The notes beneath the pieces were generated by a model. That model did no database searches. It was not told the DNA's origin and saw only the letters and a list, made by a program, of their open reading frames with translations. Shown piece by piece: positions 25,301-31,886 of a stretch of DNA of 33,323 bases. Where the stretch lies: assembly GCA_030615025.1 (NCBI GenBank), contig JAUXAB010000041.1:1-33323 (forward strand), read 5' to 3'. This stretch comes from Phycisphaerae bacterium. GTDB lineage: Bacteria > Planctomycetota > Phycisphaerae > Sedimentisphaerales > Anaerobacaceae. The stretch's first letter is position 1, and the number at the start of each line of letters is the position of its first letter. The translations under genes were made by a program, and so were the position numbers.

Positions 25301-25730
25301 CGAGTCTGGCAGCCAAAGGTTCGTTGAGGACAATTCCTTCACTCCAATCATCGCCAAAAGGATTCCTGCCTGCACCGATACTAAAAAAGCGGTCGTCAAC
25401 GCCGAGCACGTCAATTCTGTTTGCCCGCTTTGTGTCATCACTATTTACAATCAGCCCCCGCAATTGCAGCACAGGCGCCACCGTTGTATTCAGCTCCGCC
25501 GCCAGTTCATTTGCCAGCCTGGCTCTAAAGAACCTGTTCTGTGCAGCAAGAGCGAGCTGCGTTGTGCCCAGCCGGGCCGTAACCATCATCCTGAGACTGT
25601 GACGCACCGAATCACCTACAGCCAGCGCACCTGTCAAAATGGCGGTGCTGGTCATAACAGCCAGCAAGACGCCGAGGTTCGTCCTCCAATAAAAGCCAAG
25701 GCTTCTTTTAACAAGTCCCAACAATCTCAT
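22392..25730 (-). CDS. FtsX-family ABC permease (YbbP/SalY type)
   Basis: 1112 residues, long for the family. TM1 (~17-37) is followed by a ~480-residue extracytoplasmic region (MacB-PCD-like), then an FtsX core with TM segments near 517-540, 565-590 and 612-632. A middle group of three TM lies near 665-745, a second extracytoplasmic domain spans ~770-985, and three C-terminal TM helices complete ten, the layout of YbbP-like permeases. The FtsX signature LERRGELAMMRAVGFDK sits after the eighth helix. The ATG overlaps the ATPase stop (ATGA). Together they form an energy-driven pair that extracts or remodels something at the periplasmic face. TCCCGAT-AAA-ATCGGGA at 22503-22519 is a palindrome within the last TM region. 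Confidence 0.9.
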   Translation of the reverse strand: MRLLGLVKRSLGFYWRTNLGVLLAVMTSTAILTGALAVGDSVRHSLRMMVTARLGTTQLALAAQNRFFRARLANELAAELNTTVAPVLQLRGLIVNSDDTKRANRIDVLGVDDRFFSIGAGRNPFGDDWSEGIVLNEPLAARLAVAAGDEVVLRIEQPALMSRDIPITPDSDLSIAFRLVVKAAAGPSEFGRFSLQANQIPSLNAYVPMQWLQEKLDRTAQANILLVAGDTNDSRTVERANVAIRKCWQLADAGLELRQLDQQGTLEIRSRRIFIDESLSEAAMNAADGAIGILTYFVNELRLGDRTTPYSMVTAMGQSEGSNSVIPMDMQDDEILINQWLADDLRVKKGDSVKLTYFVIGPMRKLVEQTRRFRVRQILPMEGLAIDPELMPDFPGLVDVQNCRDWDTGVPIELDKIRKRDEDYWDKYRGTPKAFVTLDAGQTMWANRYGNLTAVRYPLTVTPSKGSRDSIAARLLKAVDPASVGLYFQPVRARGIKAGDEATDFGQLFLGLSMFLIAAALVLMSLLFIFGVENRSEQVGILLAVGFPPKLVRRLLFIEGGTLALLGAIAGTAAGLLYTKAMIYGLATVWRAAVSSSVIHFHAKPSTLLAGASAGVGVCLIAIWLTLRKQVSRPARELLVGDLKWQFFAAAPLPARKIGLWTAALAAAGAAVLLVVMRTGESRAMAGAFFGAGALLLIAGLGLTQFLLRMLSGGWSRPMVSLAGLGLRNSTRRSGRSLAVVGLLACGVFLVVAVGANRHDPLANAHRRDSGTGGFAIFGESAIGVLHDLNTRTGRQSMGLSDSRLEALQVVQLRVHEGDDASCLNLNRAQTPSLLGVQPEQLKLRGAFTFIDTIQGPTNEDAWDLLNVDHGEDVVPAIGDNSTVVWALGKSVGEEIEYTDEKGKTFQVRIVGMLKNTILQGNLLIAEDEFVRRFPSEDGYRMFLVGVDDQKPDKVMEILSAGLTDFGLELTPTTQRLAEFNAVENTYLSIFQLLGGLGLILGSVGLGLVVLRNVLERRGELAMMRAVGFDKVALKRMVFYEHGALCLCGLACGVVAALVAVGPVLSSPAALPILSGSLALIILAIGISAVVWIWMATAFALSGKLLEALRNE
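22503..22519. repeat. 17-bp palindrome inside permease gene
   Basis: TCCCGAT-AAA-ATCGGGA, 7-bp perfect arms with a 3-base loop. Flanking AGCG/CGCT extends pairing past one mismatch. Looks like a dispersed palindromic element tolerated in the C-terminal TM region. Confidence 0.5.
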
Positions 25731-26419
25731 CTCGAGCTTGCCCTATCTTTCAAGACTCCATTGTTCAATTCCAACACTCGCCCCATATACTCTGCGAGTT
25801 TGATTGAATGCGTTGCGAGAATCAGTGTTACTGCTTCACTGCGGTTTAGCTCAACCAGCAGTTCAGCTATGTTTTGCGAAGCGTGCTCATCCAGTGACCC
25901 GGTCGGTTCATCGGCAAGCAGCAGCTTAGGCTTATTAATCAAAGCTCTGACAACGGCTACGCGCTGCCGCTGTCCGCCGGAAAGTTGACCTGGCCGATGC
26001 AGCGACCAGTCTTTAAGCCCTACACGCTGCAGCAGATTAATCGCCCTTTCCTCAACCTCTTTTCTCAAGAAGCGGTTTCTGTCCGCAAGGGTTGGCACTA
26101 TTACATTTTCGAGGACCGTGCACTGAGGCAGAAGATGATGCAGCTGAAAAACGAAACCGATTTCGCTGTTGCGGATTCTCGCAAGTTCAATATCGTCCAT
26201 CTTGTCGAGGTCCTTACCGTCAAACAAAACTCGGCCTGCAGTGGGACGGTCGAGGGCACCAATGATATTAAGTAGTGTGCTCTTGCCGCTGCCCGAGGGC
26301 CCCACTATCGCGATGGCCTGGCCTTTCTGGACCTTTAGCGTTATGTCCTTCAAGACACAGAGGCCGACAGTGTCCCCCGGTGACGGGTAACTTTTTGCGA
26401 CATTAACGAGTTCGAGCAT
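25727..26419 (-). CDS. ABC transporter ATPase (LolD/MacB/YbbA type)
   Basis: 230 residues from the ATG at 26419, chosen over an in-frame GTG at 26431 because GAGG lies six bases upstream of the ATG and falls inside the GTG-initiated version. Walker A GPSGSGKST, Q-loop FQLHHLLP, signature LSGGQRQRVAVVRAL, Walker B LLLADEPTGSLD and the H-loop in ILATHS are all intact, so it should hydrolyse ATP. The family partners FtsX-type permeases and does not usually import solutes. The stop overlaps the permease start by four bases. A 136-bp spacer with repeats separates it from the propeller gene upstream. Confidence 0.95.
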   Translation of the reverse strand: MLELVNVAKSYPSPGDTVGLCVLKDITLKVQKGQAIAIVGPSGSGKSTLLNIIGALDRPTAGRVLFDGKDLDKMDDIELARIRNSEIGFVFQLHHLLPQCTVLENVIVPTLADRNRFLRKEVEERAINLLQRVGLKDWSLHRPGQLSGGQRQRVAVVRALINKPKLLLADEPTGSLDEHASQNIAELLVELNRSEAVTLILATHSIKLAEYMGRVLELNNGVLKDRASSR

Positions 26420-26431
26420 AATTACCCTCAC

Positions 26432-26567
26432 GGAAACTACCGCACTTTTTTTACCGCAGTCCTTGGGACTCCTAACGGAGAGTTCGCCGAGAACGCAGAG
26501 GCTTTATCAGGTTATCAGACAACCTGATCTTCTGATTTCCTTTTATTTCTATCTTTTCTCAGCGCTC
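26432..26567. repeat. Spacer with hairpins and dispersed repeat
   Basis: Between the first propeller gene and the ATPase. Hairpins: AGTCC-ttg-GGACT (26458-26470) and ATCAGGTT (26506-26513)/AACCTGAT (26521-26528). A CTCTGCGTTCTC-like repeat occurs at about 26490-26502 and in inverted form running into the preceding gene's 3' end (about 26560-26585). No T-run follows on the minus strand, so read-through into the ATPase gene is plausible. Confidence 0.45.
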
Positions 26568-27794
26568 TCAGCGTTCTCTGCGGTTAATCTTTTGACCACT
26601 TTTAGCAGCAAACGCATACAGATAACCATCATCGCTGCCGACAATAATCATTCCATTGGCGACAGCCGGCGAAGAAGTAACAGCCTGGCCGATTTCATAC
26701 GACCATACTTTGCTGCCATCGGAAAGCCTTATCATATAAAGCCGGCCATCCTCGGAGCCGACAACGACCTTGTCGCCGCAAATAACCGGTGAGCTGTCAA
26801 CTTCACCGAGAGTCTTAAAAGTCCAGACCGGTTTTCCATCATCACGGACGATGCAGTGGAGGCGGTTGTCCCTGCATCCAAGCACAACGACGTTGGGGCC
26901 AACTGCGGGCGAGGAAAAAAACGGAGAATCCCCACCCATATATTTCCAGACGATTTTGCCGGAAGCAATATCAGCGCTGATGAATACATTATCGTAATTG
27001 CCTACATATACACGCCCTTCGAAAATTGCTGCAGAAGCGGCGATGAATGAGCCGGTATCAATTTGCGCCTGCCTGCTGCCGTCAGTTAGGGACACAATAT
27101 GAATCATCGCGTCACAGCCGCCAAAAGCAACAATCCCCTCACCAACCGCAGGTGACCCATTTATATAGCTATCGGTCTCGTATGTCCACATTACCTTCCC
27201 GTTTGCTGAATCCACGCAATGCAATTTATTATCGTAGCTGCCGACAAGTATCCAGGCGCTCTGGCCGTCCGGTGAACGGGTCCAATTAGCGGCTCCAAGT
27301 ATCTGTCCATCCGTTTCGTATTTCCACTTAAGCGAACCGGTTTTTGCGTCAAGGGCATACAAGAAGTTGTCGGATGAGCCCACGAAAACGCAGCCATCAA
27401 CTACACAAGGCGTGGCCTCAACGGCGTCGCCTGTGGGATATGCCCAAACCTGACGTCCATTTTCCAAACCTATTGCGTAAACATTTGCGTCCGCTGAGCC
27501 GATGAAAACAAGGCCGTCATCGATTGCCGGCGATGATTTGATTTCGGCTCCGGTTTTGAATTTCCAGACAAGCTGCAGTGAATCCGGTAAAGTCCCCGCC
27601 GCTGTACCGAGTAGGCTTTGTCCGCCGCGAAACATAGGCCAACTACTCTGGCCCTGGACCGCGACCTGTGGCTGGATGAGCTCTGTTACAGTTTCCTTGT
27701 CGCCGGATTCAGGCCGGCTGATTATCATCGCCACGAGGATTAAACACAGCCCAACGATGACGACTACTAAAATGGTCTTAATCTCAATCTTCAT
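26568..27794 (-). CDS. Membrane-anchored PQQ-like beta-propeller protein
   Basis: 408 residues. One N-terminal TM helix (residues ~8-25, IKTILVVVIVGLCLILVAMI) and then a regular PQQ_2/BamB-type propeller starting SSWPMFRGGQSLLGT. Blades are unusually uniform, with repeats such as SSPAIDDGLVFIGSADANVY, ATPCVVDGCVFVGSSDNFLY, GSPAVGEGIVAFGGCD and SSPAVANGMIIVGSDDGYLY, likely seven or eight blades. The last residues KINRRER and the TGA are encoded by a dispersed CTCTGCGGTTAA-type repeat. It is the first gene of the redox/ABC block on this strand; no clear promoter was found in the 130 bp upstream. Scaffold or ligand-binding role inferred. Confidence 0.87.
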   Translation of the reverse strand: MKIEIKTILVVVIVGLCLILVAMIISRPESGDKETVTELIQPQVAVQGQSSWPMFRGGQSLLGTAAGTLPDSLQLVWKFKTGAEIKSSPAIDDGLVFIGSADANVYAIGLENGRQVWAYPTGDAVEATPCVVDGCVFVGSSDNFLYALDAKTGSLKWKYETDGQILGAANWTRSPDGQSAWILVGSYDNKLHCVDSANGKVMWTYETDSYINGSPAVGEGIVAFGGCDAMIHIVSLTDGSRQAQIDTGSFIAASAAIFEGRVYVGNYDNVFISADIASGKIVWKYMGGDSPFFSSPAVGPNVVVLGCRDNRLHCIVRDDGKPVWTFKTLGEVDSSPVICGDKVVVGSEDGRLYMIRLSDGSKVWSYEIGQAVTSSPAVANGMIIVGSDDGYLYAFAAKSGQKINRRER

Positions 27795-27926
27795 AGGTAG
27801 TTCCCGTAGCTGGCGACTACAGCATCGTATATAAAAACCAGCTCTTAATAATAACGCATTAGCTTGTCACAATCAACAGATGGCTTTTGAACAGAAATGA
27901 AAATCGCTGTGCACGTGAGGCGGTAC

Positions 27927-28439
27927 TTATGCTGATGTGATGATTTCTTCGATGGCCCGCGCAACGACATAATCGGGCAGCTTTCCGAGAGCTGGGTCGG
28001 CCTGGTAAGCAGAAATAATGCTTTTATCCGGGAAGGCGCCGACGTCTTTAATCAACTCATCGGCCAGTTCCCGTATTGCCTGCTCGCTCATAGTTGCTTG
28101 TGCCTTGCTTTGTGCGGCTTGTATTAAAGCCTCGAATTCCGCGCGACTGTCATACCAGTTAAGCTGCAGCTCCAATTCAAAGGCCTGCTGTCTTCTGGTG
28201 CCATCAAAGGTGTATTGAATGCCGATTGGATTGTACATTTCTACCCGTTCATCGACAAAAGCTAAGCAGGCGTCCCTGTATGCGTCGAATTTTTCCCGGT
28301 CAATACTGCCAAAGTCGCGGTTTGCAAACTCGGCGTGCAGGAGCCTTTCTATTCTTGTTGTCAAAAGCTCCTTGTCAGCTTCCAGCATGTCGTGCAGGGC
28401 TTCATAGTATGCGTTCAAGAGCAACTTTGTCTCGTTCAT
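27927..28439 (-). CDS. Helical protein of unknown function
   Basis: 170 residues from the ATG at 28439 (MNETKLLLNAYYEALHDM). The frame can be extended upstream to 28499, but those 20 codons fall inside a palindromic repeat (28463-28500), so the longer form is doubted. Mostly helical, charged, no signal peptide or TM; a central segment (YNPIGIQYTFDGTRRQQAFELELQLNWYDS) may form strands. A ribosome binding site is unclear: AAAAGGG abuts the ATG. I do not recognise the family. It lies between the redox block and a repeat-rich patch, and nothing ties it to either. Confidence 0.6.
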   Translation of the reverse strand: MNETKLLLNAYYEALHDMLEADKELLTTRIERLLHAEFANRDFGSIDREKFDAYRDACLAFVDERVEMYNPIGIQYTFDGTRRQQAFELELQLNWYDSRAEFEALIQAAQSKAQATMSEQAIRELADELIKDVGAFPDKSIISAYQADPALGKLPDYVVARAIEEIITSA

Positions 28440-28462
28440 CCCTTTTACCCGCTTGTCCGAAT

Positions 28463-28530
28463 CCCTGTATGTCTTAGACAGGGACCCATGCTTTAGCATG
28501 CCCCTGTAAGTCTGAGGCAGGGGGCAGGGA
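28463..28530. repeat. Palindromic repeat at start of the helical protein gene
   Basis: CCCTGT (28463-28468)/ACAGGG (28478-28483) flanks the near-palindromic GTCTTAGAC. CATGC-TTTA-GCATG (28487-28500) follows, then TAAGTCTGAGGCAGGG, a diverged copy of the first unit. Confidence 0.55.
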
Positions 28531-28543
28531 TCCAGACGTCTTT

Positions 28544-28828
28544 TTAAAACAAATCACCTGACAAGTCCTTCCAGCCTGGATTGACTTCCTCAATCAATCG
28601 TAGCTTCCACTCCCTTTTCCATCTTTTGATCTGTTTTTCTCTTGTTTTTGCCTTCTGTTCGTTATCGTGCCTCTCGTAATATACTAATTTCTTGGCACCG
28701 TATTTCTTCGTAAATTCGCTTGCTTTTTTCTTATGTGCTCCAGCTCGTTGACACAGGTTTCCAGTCATACCGGTATATAGCGTACCGTTCCTTTTACTCG
28801 TCATGATGTAAACGTAGTATCCGTTCAT
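28544..28828 (-). CDS. GIY-YIG nuclease-superfamily protein
   Basis: 94 residues, the size of stand-alone UPF0213/YhbQ-like GIY-YIG proteins. YYVYIMTSKRNGTLYTGMT contains the paired Y-V-Y and Y-T-G of the GIY-YIG core; Arg28 (NLCQRAGAHK) and Glu52 in KKLVYYERHD fit the catalytic positions. The C-terminal tail KTREKQIKRWKREWKLRLIE is the usual basic helix. Such genes are common in environmental genomes and often lie in repeat-rich intergenic areas, as here. Cellular role is unproven; DNA repair or mobile-element roles have been suggested for the family. Confidence 0.9.
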   Translation of the reverse strand: MNGYYVYIMTSKRNGTLYTGMTGNLCQRAGAHKKKASEFTKKYGAKKLVYYERHDNEQKAKTREKQIKRWKREWKLRLIEEVNPGWKDLSGDLF

Positions 28829-29482
28829 ATACTTATTCCGGATTGTACGAAATACTTCAGAATTTGCAAATATCCCGCTTGCCCCATGAGATAGAAAAAA
28901 ATAGACTCATTAGGTGAGTTTACACTGAGCTTGGGAGTTTACCCTGAGTAAAAGAGTTTACCCTGAGCGCAGCCGAAGGGAAGGGAAGTGAGACCTGTTC
29001 GGAAAGCCGCGTAGGATGGGCTTTAGCCCATGCGGTCATTCTGTCAACCGGCGACTGACACCTTCTGAAATACGCTCTTGAGTTTATCCTGAGCTTGGGA
29101 GTTTACCCTGAGCAAGGCCGAAGGGAACCATACAAGCGGTAGGGTGGGGCTTGCCCCACCATTTTTCTGTTTAGCCCCCGCAATTTATTGCGCGGGGTGC
29201 CTTTATATTTTCCCCCGTTCTCTGCGCGGGGTTTTTATCGTTTTACCCACCCCTGTGCTGGGGGGTTTTTCTTTCCCTTTTCATTTTTTTATGCTATTCT
29301 GTATCTCACTGGGGTTTAGCCCGTTAGAAGTAAACGCCAAGGCGTTTGTCAACTTTCTAACTGGGCCGAATTTACTATCAACATTTATCCAGCCAGAAAC
29401 GGCTATAAGTTGTGAAGAAAAAATGTAGGGTGCGATATTTCGCACCACTTTGACTAACAGTAAAAAACGAGGATAAGAAATT
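28829..29482. repeat. Repeat-dense intergenic region
   Basis: No credible gene. Five copies of a GAGTTTACCCTGAGC-type unit start at 28916, 28935, 28954, 29080 and 29099, so adjacent copies are exactly 19 bp apart; two arrays end in CCGAAGGG. Perfect palindromes: ATGGGC-TTTA-GCCCAT (29016-29031), GGTGGGGC-TT-GCCCCACC (29143-29160) and GGTGCGA-TATT-TCGCACC (29429-29446). CCCCGCAATTTATTGCGCGGGG (29175-29196, imperfect) and further GCGCGGGG/CCCC pieces to 29263 fill the space. Such elements are generally dispersed genome-wide. Confidence 0.7.
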
Positions 29483-30127
29483 ATGGGAGAAAACAAGAAA
29501 GAAAAAACAGCTAATCTTACCAACGACCAACGTATAGCAGTGGAGAATATGCATAAAACGTTTCTTGAGGCATTAAGACATCGAGAACAAGAAATTCTAC
29601 GTTTTCTTGCGATTTTAGCTCCTGCATTGGGTGGGTTTATTTGGCTACTTAAGGTGTATTCAGAAATAAATGTGGAACCATTTGTTTTTATTGCCGGAAC
29701 ATTCGGTGTATTGTTTTTTCTTACGATAGGAGCGGTGTACTCTCTTGCTTTAGGTTATAATTTTCGATATGTTACACTCCAGATTGCAAAGATGGAATCA
29801 GGTTACTGCTTGAACATTAAAGAGTTCATGATTAACTCTTGGGAACGAACCGCCAATCAATGGGCGGAGAAATATAAAAAGGGGAGATGTTTTCCGCCGG
29901 AGATAATAAAAGTGTTTTGGTTTTCGTTTATTATAGCCAAACTGCTTGTAGTTTTAGCAGCAACGTTTTTTCTTTATACTAAATGCGAAAATATGTTGGT
30001 ACAAATACACACGATAATAATGGTAGGAATAGCTTGTATCATTGTCACATTATGGATTGCACCGTGTTACTATGGTAAGAAGCTAAGTAAGGCTTGTGAA
30101 GATGAGCAAAAAGAAGGAAAATGGTAG
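29483..30127 (+). CDS. Predicted four-TM membrane protein, unknown function
   Basis: 214 residues. A charged N-terminal helix (1-38, ending REQEILRF) precedes TM segments at ~40-56, ~66-90, ~149-167 and ~174-194, and a charged C-tail. CLNIKEFMINSWERTANQWAEKYKKG forms the cytoplasmic or external loop between TM2 and TM3. GAGG sits 11 bases before the ATG. Codon use is clearly A/T-rich compared with the redox block, as in the other genes to its right, hinting at a separate origin. The layout resembles small accessory membrane proteins in mobile or defence islands, but no family is recognised. Confidence 0.75.
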   Translation: MGENKKEKTANLTNDQRIAVENMHKTFLEALRHREQEILRFLAILAPALGGFIWLLKVYSEINVEPFVFIAGTFGVLFFLTIGAVYSLALGYNFRYVTLQIAKMESGYCLNIKEFMINSWERTANQWAEKYKKGRCFPPEIIKVFWFSFIIAKLLVVLAATFFLYTKCENMLVQIHTIIMVGIACIIVTLWIAPCYYGKKLSKACEDEQKEGKW

Positions 30128-30256
30128 ATAGATGAAATTTAGATTTTATGAACGGAAAGGATTCGTATTTAGTATGTGGTATTGCTAGAAATTGAAAGAA
30201 TAAAAAATGGTGTGCACAGCACATTCTACACGTCTATAAATTAAAAGGAAAGTAAG

Positions 30257-30430
30257 ATGGAACAAAAGTGTGAGTTTTGCAGATTTTGGAAGAAGTTTGG
30301 CAAACCTAAAGATGGCGAATGCCATCGTAGCGCACCATTACCAAGTACACAAGGTAGTGATAAGACTTTATGGCCTATGACGCATATTGACCAATGGTGT
30401 GGAGAATTCCAGGAAGAAGAAATTGATTAA
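30257..30430 (+). CDS. 57-residue four-Cys protein, likely metal-binding
   Basis: Short gene starting MEQKCEFCRFWKKFGKPKDG and ending WCGEFQEEEID before TAA. AAGGAAAG is seven bases before the ATG, a good ribosome binding site. The pattern C-x2-C-R-F-W ... G-E-C-H-R-x-x-P-L-P ... T-x-x-x-W-P-x-T ... W-C-G-E-F matches a widespread small-protein family with four Cys (5, 8, 22, 48) plus His23, seen across bacteria and phages, probably binding zinc or an Fe-S cluster. Role unknown. It lies between the membrane protein and the TIR-like pair. Confidence 0.8.
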   Translation: MEQKCEFCRFWKKFGKPKDGECHRSAPLPSTQGSDKTLWPMTHIDQWCGEFQEEEID

Positions 30431-30433
30431 CAA

Positions 30434-30523
30434 AACAAGCTTCTCAGGAATGACACGTCAGGTGAATTAAAGGTGTCCGGTACTATTTTATAATGTCAGG
30501 ATAAAATCAGTGTAAAGCTTGTT
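30434..30523. repeat. Inverted repeat around TATAAT upstream of TIR-like gene
   Basis: AACAAGCTT (30434-30442) and AAGCTTGTT (30515-30523) are 9-bp perfect inverted repeats. Between them lie the first 19-bp direct repeat and a TATAAT (30489-30494) with TTAAAG (30467-30472) 16 bp upstream as a weak -35. Confidence 0.4.
30461..30479 (+). repeat. 19-bp direct repeat, copy 1
   Basis: GGTGAATTAAAGGTGTCCG, identical to 32988-33006 with divergence on both flanks. The pair brackets the two TIR-like genes. Confidence 0.8.
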
Positions 30524-30550
30524 GAATATTACTTATAGAAAGGGAACATA

Positions 30551-31753
30551 ATGCCAGAAAAAGGGACAAATAAAGCACAGGCTGTGCGTGATTATTTGAA
30601 AGCCAATCCGAGAGCCAAAAACAAGAGTGTGGCAGAGGCTTTAGGAAATAATAACATCAAATTTACTCCGAAATATGTTGGACGAATAAGACGTGAAAGC
30701 AAAAAAAAGAAACGCGGCACCAAAAGAAAACGGGGAAAGAAAACCAAAACTTCTAAGGCAAAATACCCGAGGCATTCGCTTGAGAAGGCTCTTAGAGTAC
30801 CCCGTGCAATTCTCGACCAGAATGCCGGAAAAAAATGTACCGAGAAAGAGGCTGCAGGTTTTATTGGACTTGGATCACCAATAGGGGCATTCAGACTTGA
30901 AATTAGCTCCGGATTGAAGTTTGGTCTTCTTGATAGACCGAGCACTGGTAAGATAGCAATTACAGAACTTGTTAAGAAAATTCTTCGCCCTCAAGATCTC
31001 AATGATGAAATAGAAGGACTCCGAGAGGCAGTTTTAAAAGCCCCAGATATTTCTGATGTCTATAACCACTATCGGGGAGAGAATCTGCCAGATGATAAGT
31101 TCTTTGAAAACGCACTTGTTGACAACTTTAGAATACCACAAGAAAAGATCAAGGACTTCAAAACAATTTTTATTGAAACACTCGAGAAAGCAAAACTAAT
31201 CGAAGAACACAACGGAAAGCGGCGTGTGATTGACTTTTCGAAGGGAGGTGAACCATGGGTTGACAGTACGGCAAGGCTTAAGAAGATCAGCAAGGATATT
31301 TCTATCGGTGCCGGTGATAGCTGCTTTGTAATGATGCCTTTTGCTGAGCCACACGATAGCTATTATTCGTCGATTTACGAACCAGCCATAAAAAAGGCAG
31401 GCCTTAAACCAATTCGAGCCGACCATGAGATATTTGGCTCTGGAAAGATAATGGATCAAGTTTGGTCTGGTATCAAGGCAGCGAAGGTTTTAGTAGCCGA
31501 ATTGACAACGAAAAATCCAAATGTGTTTTATGAGTTGGGCTTGGCTCATGCTTTGACAAAACCGGTGGTTCTTGTATCCTCAAACGAGGAAGATGTTCCT
31601 TTCGACCTCCATCATATTAGGGTGATCTATTATGATGTTAATGATCCGTTCTGGGGCCAAAAACTGTTGGACAAGGTGGCGGAGAATGTTCTGTCGGCCT
31701 TGAAGAACCCTGAAGAAGCGATATTTGAAGGAAAAACTGAGAATGATAGTTAG
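30551..31753 (+). CDS. HTH/Lys-rich protein with C-terminal TIR/deoxyribosyltransferase-like domain
   Basis: 400 residues. Residues 7-48 form a small helix-turn-helix-like unit (KAQAVRDYLKANPRA...KYVGRIRR) of a type common in planctomycetes. Residues 47-74 are a Lys/Arg tract (KKKKRGTKRKRGKKTK). Residues ~75-235 look like one or two winged-helix modules. Residues 256-385 are a TIR/nucleoside 2-deoxyribosyltransferase-like (NDT) fold: start CFVMMPFAEP (258), then VLVAELTTKNPNVFYELG (313-330) with the candidate catalytic Glu328, then KPVVLVS. In NDT and TIR NADases this Glu cleaves N-glycosidic bonds. AAAGGGA before the ATG is a good ribosome binding site. Likely a nucleic-acid-binding sensor coupled to a nucleotide or NAD-cleaving effector; that role is inference. 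Confidence 0.8.
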   Translation: MPEKGTNKAQAVRDYLKANPRAKNKSVAEALGNNNIKFTPKYVGRIRRESKKKKRGTKRKRGKKTKTSKAKYPRHSLEKALRVPRAILDQNAGKKCTEKEAAGFIGLGSPIGAFRLEISSGLKFGLLDRPSTGKIAITELVKKILRPQDLNDEIEGLREAVLKAPDISDVYNHYRGENLPDDKFFENALVDNFRIPQEKIKDFKTIFIETLEKAKLIEEHNGKRRVIDFSKGGEPWVDSTARLKKISKDISIGAGDSCFVMMPFAEPHDSYYSSIYEPAIKKAGLKPIRADHEIFGSGKIMDQVWSGIKAAKVLVAELTTKNPNVFYELGLAHALTKPVVLVSSNEEDVPFDLHHIRVIYYDVNDPFWGQKLLDKVAENVLSALKNPEEAIFEGKTENDS

Positions 31754-31886
31754 CTCTGAAAGAATATTCTTTGACCAATAAAACTTTCTACGGCCTGGTC
31801 AATGATATTGGGAGTGCAACTTGTTTGCACACGCGGAATCATTCTGTATAATCATTGTTAGGGAATACATAAAAGGAGTATGAAGG

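Noticed and set aside
15747..27794. Quinoprotein dehydrogenase activity for the PQQ-like proteins
   Set aside because: Only the blade repeats are visible; no vicinal disulfide, catalytic Asp or calcium ligands could be recognised.
28440..28499. N-terminal extension of the helical protein
   Set aside because: Encoded by a palindromic repeat, so the internal ATG at 28439 is preferred.
28916..29113. CRISPR array
   Set aside because: The units are 15-19 bp and abut each other without unique spacers; no cas genes are present.
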